Notes under the pieces: model-generated
Databases searched by the model: none
Told to the model about the DNA's origin: nothing
Seen by the model: only the letters and a program-made list of their open reading frames with translations
Source of the DNA: an uncultured Veillonella sp.
Lineage (GTDB): Bacteria > Bacillota > Negativicutes > Veillonellales > Veillonellaceae
DNA length: 15,409 bases
Reading direction: 5' to 3'
NCBI GenBank assembly: GCA_900757715.1
Contig: CAAEOZ010000108.1
Span: forward strand, 1 to 15,409
Part shown: positions 14,958-15,409 of the stretch, in pieces
Layout: every line of letters starts with the position of its first letter
Numbering within the stretch: the first letter of the stretch is position 1
Position numbers and translations under genes: made by a program

Positions 14958-15072
14958 GCAAAATAATAGCTGAATTTACTTTGCACCCCTGTAGCTCCTT
15001 TAACAACATGGTTATTGAGTTAGTACAATCCCGTGGATAGTATGCAATCCTCATATAAAAAAGAAAATAAAC
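14958..15072. other. Gene-free stretch before the repeat arrays
   Basis: No coding region, clear promoter or hairpin was seen here. Together with the repeats on either side it makes the last 567 bases of the window non-coding on the plus strand, and no convincing minus-strand gene was found. Confidence 0.4.
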
Positions 15073-15167
15073 TGTCACATCCGTCACATCTGTCACATGG
15101 TAACTTATACACTTGAATCACAACGTGTTGCGATGGTGACGGATAGCGTGACGGATACGGTGACAGA
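15073..15167. repeat. Opposed GTCAC/GTGAC repeat arrays
   Basis: Left array: three GTCAC words with exact 9-base spacing (15073, 15082, 15091; TGTCACATC, CGTCACATC, TGTCACATG). Right array: three GTGAC words with exact 12-base spacing (15136, 15148, 15160; GTGACGGATA twice, then GTGACAGA). The arrays are inverted relative to each other with a 39-base gap. They could fold into a hairpin or serve as clustered protein sites. Confidence 0.6.
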
Positions 15168-15222
15168 CTTTTGTTAATCTTGCACATATGCTACAGCCTC
15201 TTTTTACATGCATGATGTGGGT

Positions 15223-15323
15223 TGTTCCACTTGTTGGAACAGTTTGTTCCGTCCAGTGGAACAAATAGTTTCATGCTAATGGAACAAATTATTCCTATCA
15301 GTGGAACAACTTATTCCTATATG
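15223..15323. repeat. GGAACA/TGTTCC repeat cluster
   Basis: A palindrome (TGTTCCA 15223-15229, TGGAACA 15235-15241) is followed by three direct units beginning TGGAACAA at 15257, 15280 and 15302, spaced 23 and 22 bases. The last two units share TTATTCCTAT. Further TGTTCC-like words continue to about 15385. The spacing near two helical turns suggests iterated binding sites. Confidence 0.6.
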
Positions 15324-15409
15324 TAAAGACAGGTTGTACCATGCGCTAGAATTAATGGTTTCTATTAGAAAAACTCATTGTTCCAAATGGTGCAATACAT
15401 TGTATCATA

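Noticed and set aside
14650..15096. Minus-strand frame of 148 codons
   Set aside because: It runs through the GC-rich hairpin and the antisense of the orphan membrane gene and has no recognisable features.
15073..15323. CRISPR array
   Set aside because: Units are 9-23 bases with inverted orientation and no unique spacers of constant length; no cas gene is near.

Overview
The window reads as chromosomal DNA of a gut Bacteroidales bacterium, most likely Bacteroides or a close relative such as Phocaeicola. The basis is: Bacteroides-type promoters (TAnnTTTG at -7 with an upstream TTTG-like -33 box), weak Shine-Dalgarno sequences, AT-rich leaders, a DUF3244-type secreted protein, a TPR/transmembrane/HTH regulator, and a precursor with a Bacteroidales-style double-glycine leader. 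No rRNA, tRNA, CRISPR array or transposase gene was seen.

Layout. 1-75 is the tail of an upstream gene, followed by a terminator-like hairpin. 214-1977 encodes a membrane-spanning TPR regulator. A clear promoter at about 2103-2133 starts a tightly packed plus-strand operon: DUF3244-like exported protein (2163-2597), MacB/FtsX-type ABC permease (2601-3839), HlyD-type adaptor (3841-4914), O-antigen ligase/polymerase-family membrane protein (4918-6165) and membrane-anchored TPR protein (6149-7177). A double-glycine leader peptide gene (7209-7430) and a 57-residue two-helix membrane protein (7446-7619) come next. After a hairpin terminator (7634-7678) lie a polytopic membrane protein (7703-8356), a membrane-anchored thioredoxin-like protein (8353-8862) and a C39-peptidase ABC transporter (8877-11042). 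A pair of exported proteins follows: a LolA/DUF4412-like protein (11134-11724) and a transglutaminase-fold lipoprotein (11736-13244).

Inferred cooperation. The central genes look like a secreted-peptide (bacteriocin-like) system. The precursor would be cleaved after Gly-Gly and exported by the C39 ABC transporter. The thioredoxin-like protein could form or shuffle the disulfide between its two near-terminal cysteines. The HlyD protein could bridge the periplasm. The 57-residue protein is the best immunity candidate. The regulator beside the first promoter probably controls the operon. None of this is proved by sequence alone.

A degenerate second copy of the regulator 3' end, the promoter region and the first codons of the DUF3244-like gene lies at 13264-13529. 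The whole 11-kb block is therefore bracketed by direct repeats, which points to past duplication or module exchange. The promoter in the second copy has lost both consensus boxes. Beyond it are a 60-residue two-helix protein (13584-13766), an orphan two-helix protein (14411-14842) and repeat-rich non-coding DNA: a nested inverted-repeat element at 14151-14359, a related hairpin at 14864-14957, GTCAC-type repeats at 15073-15167 and GGAACA repeats at 15223-15323.
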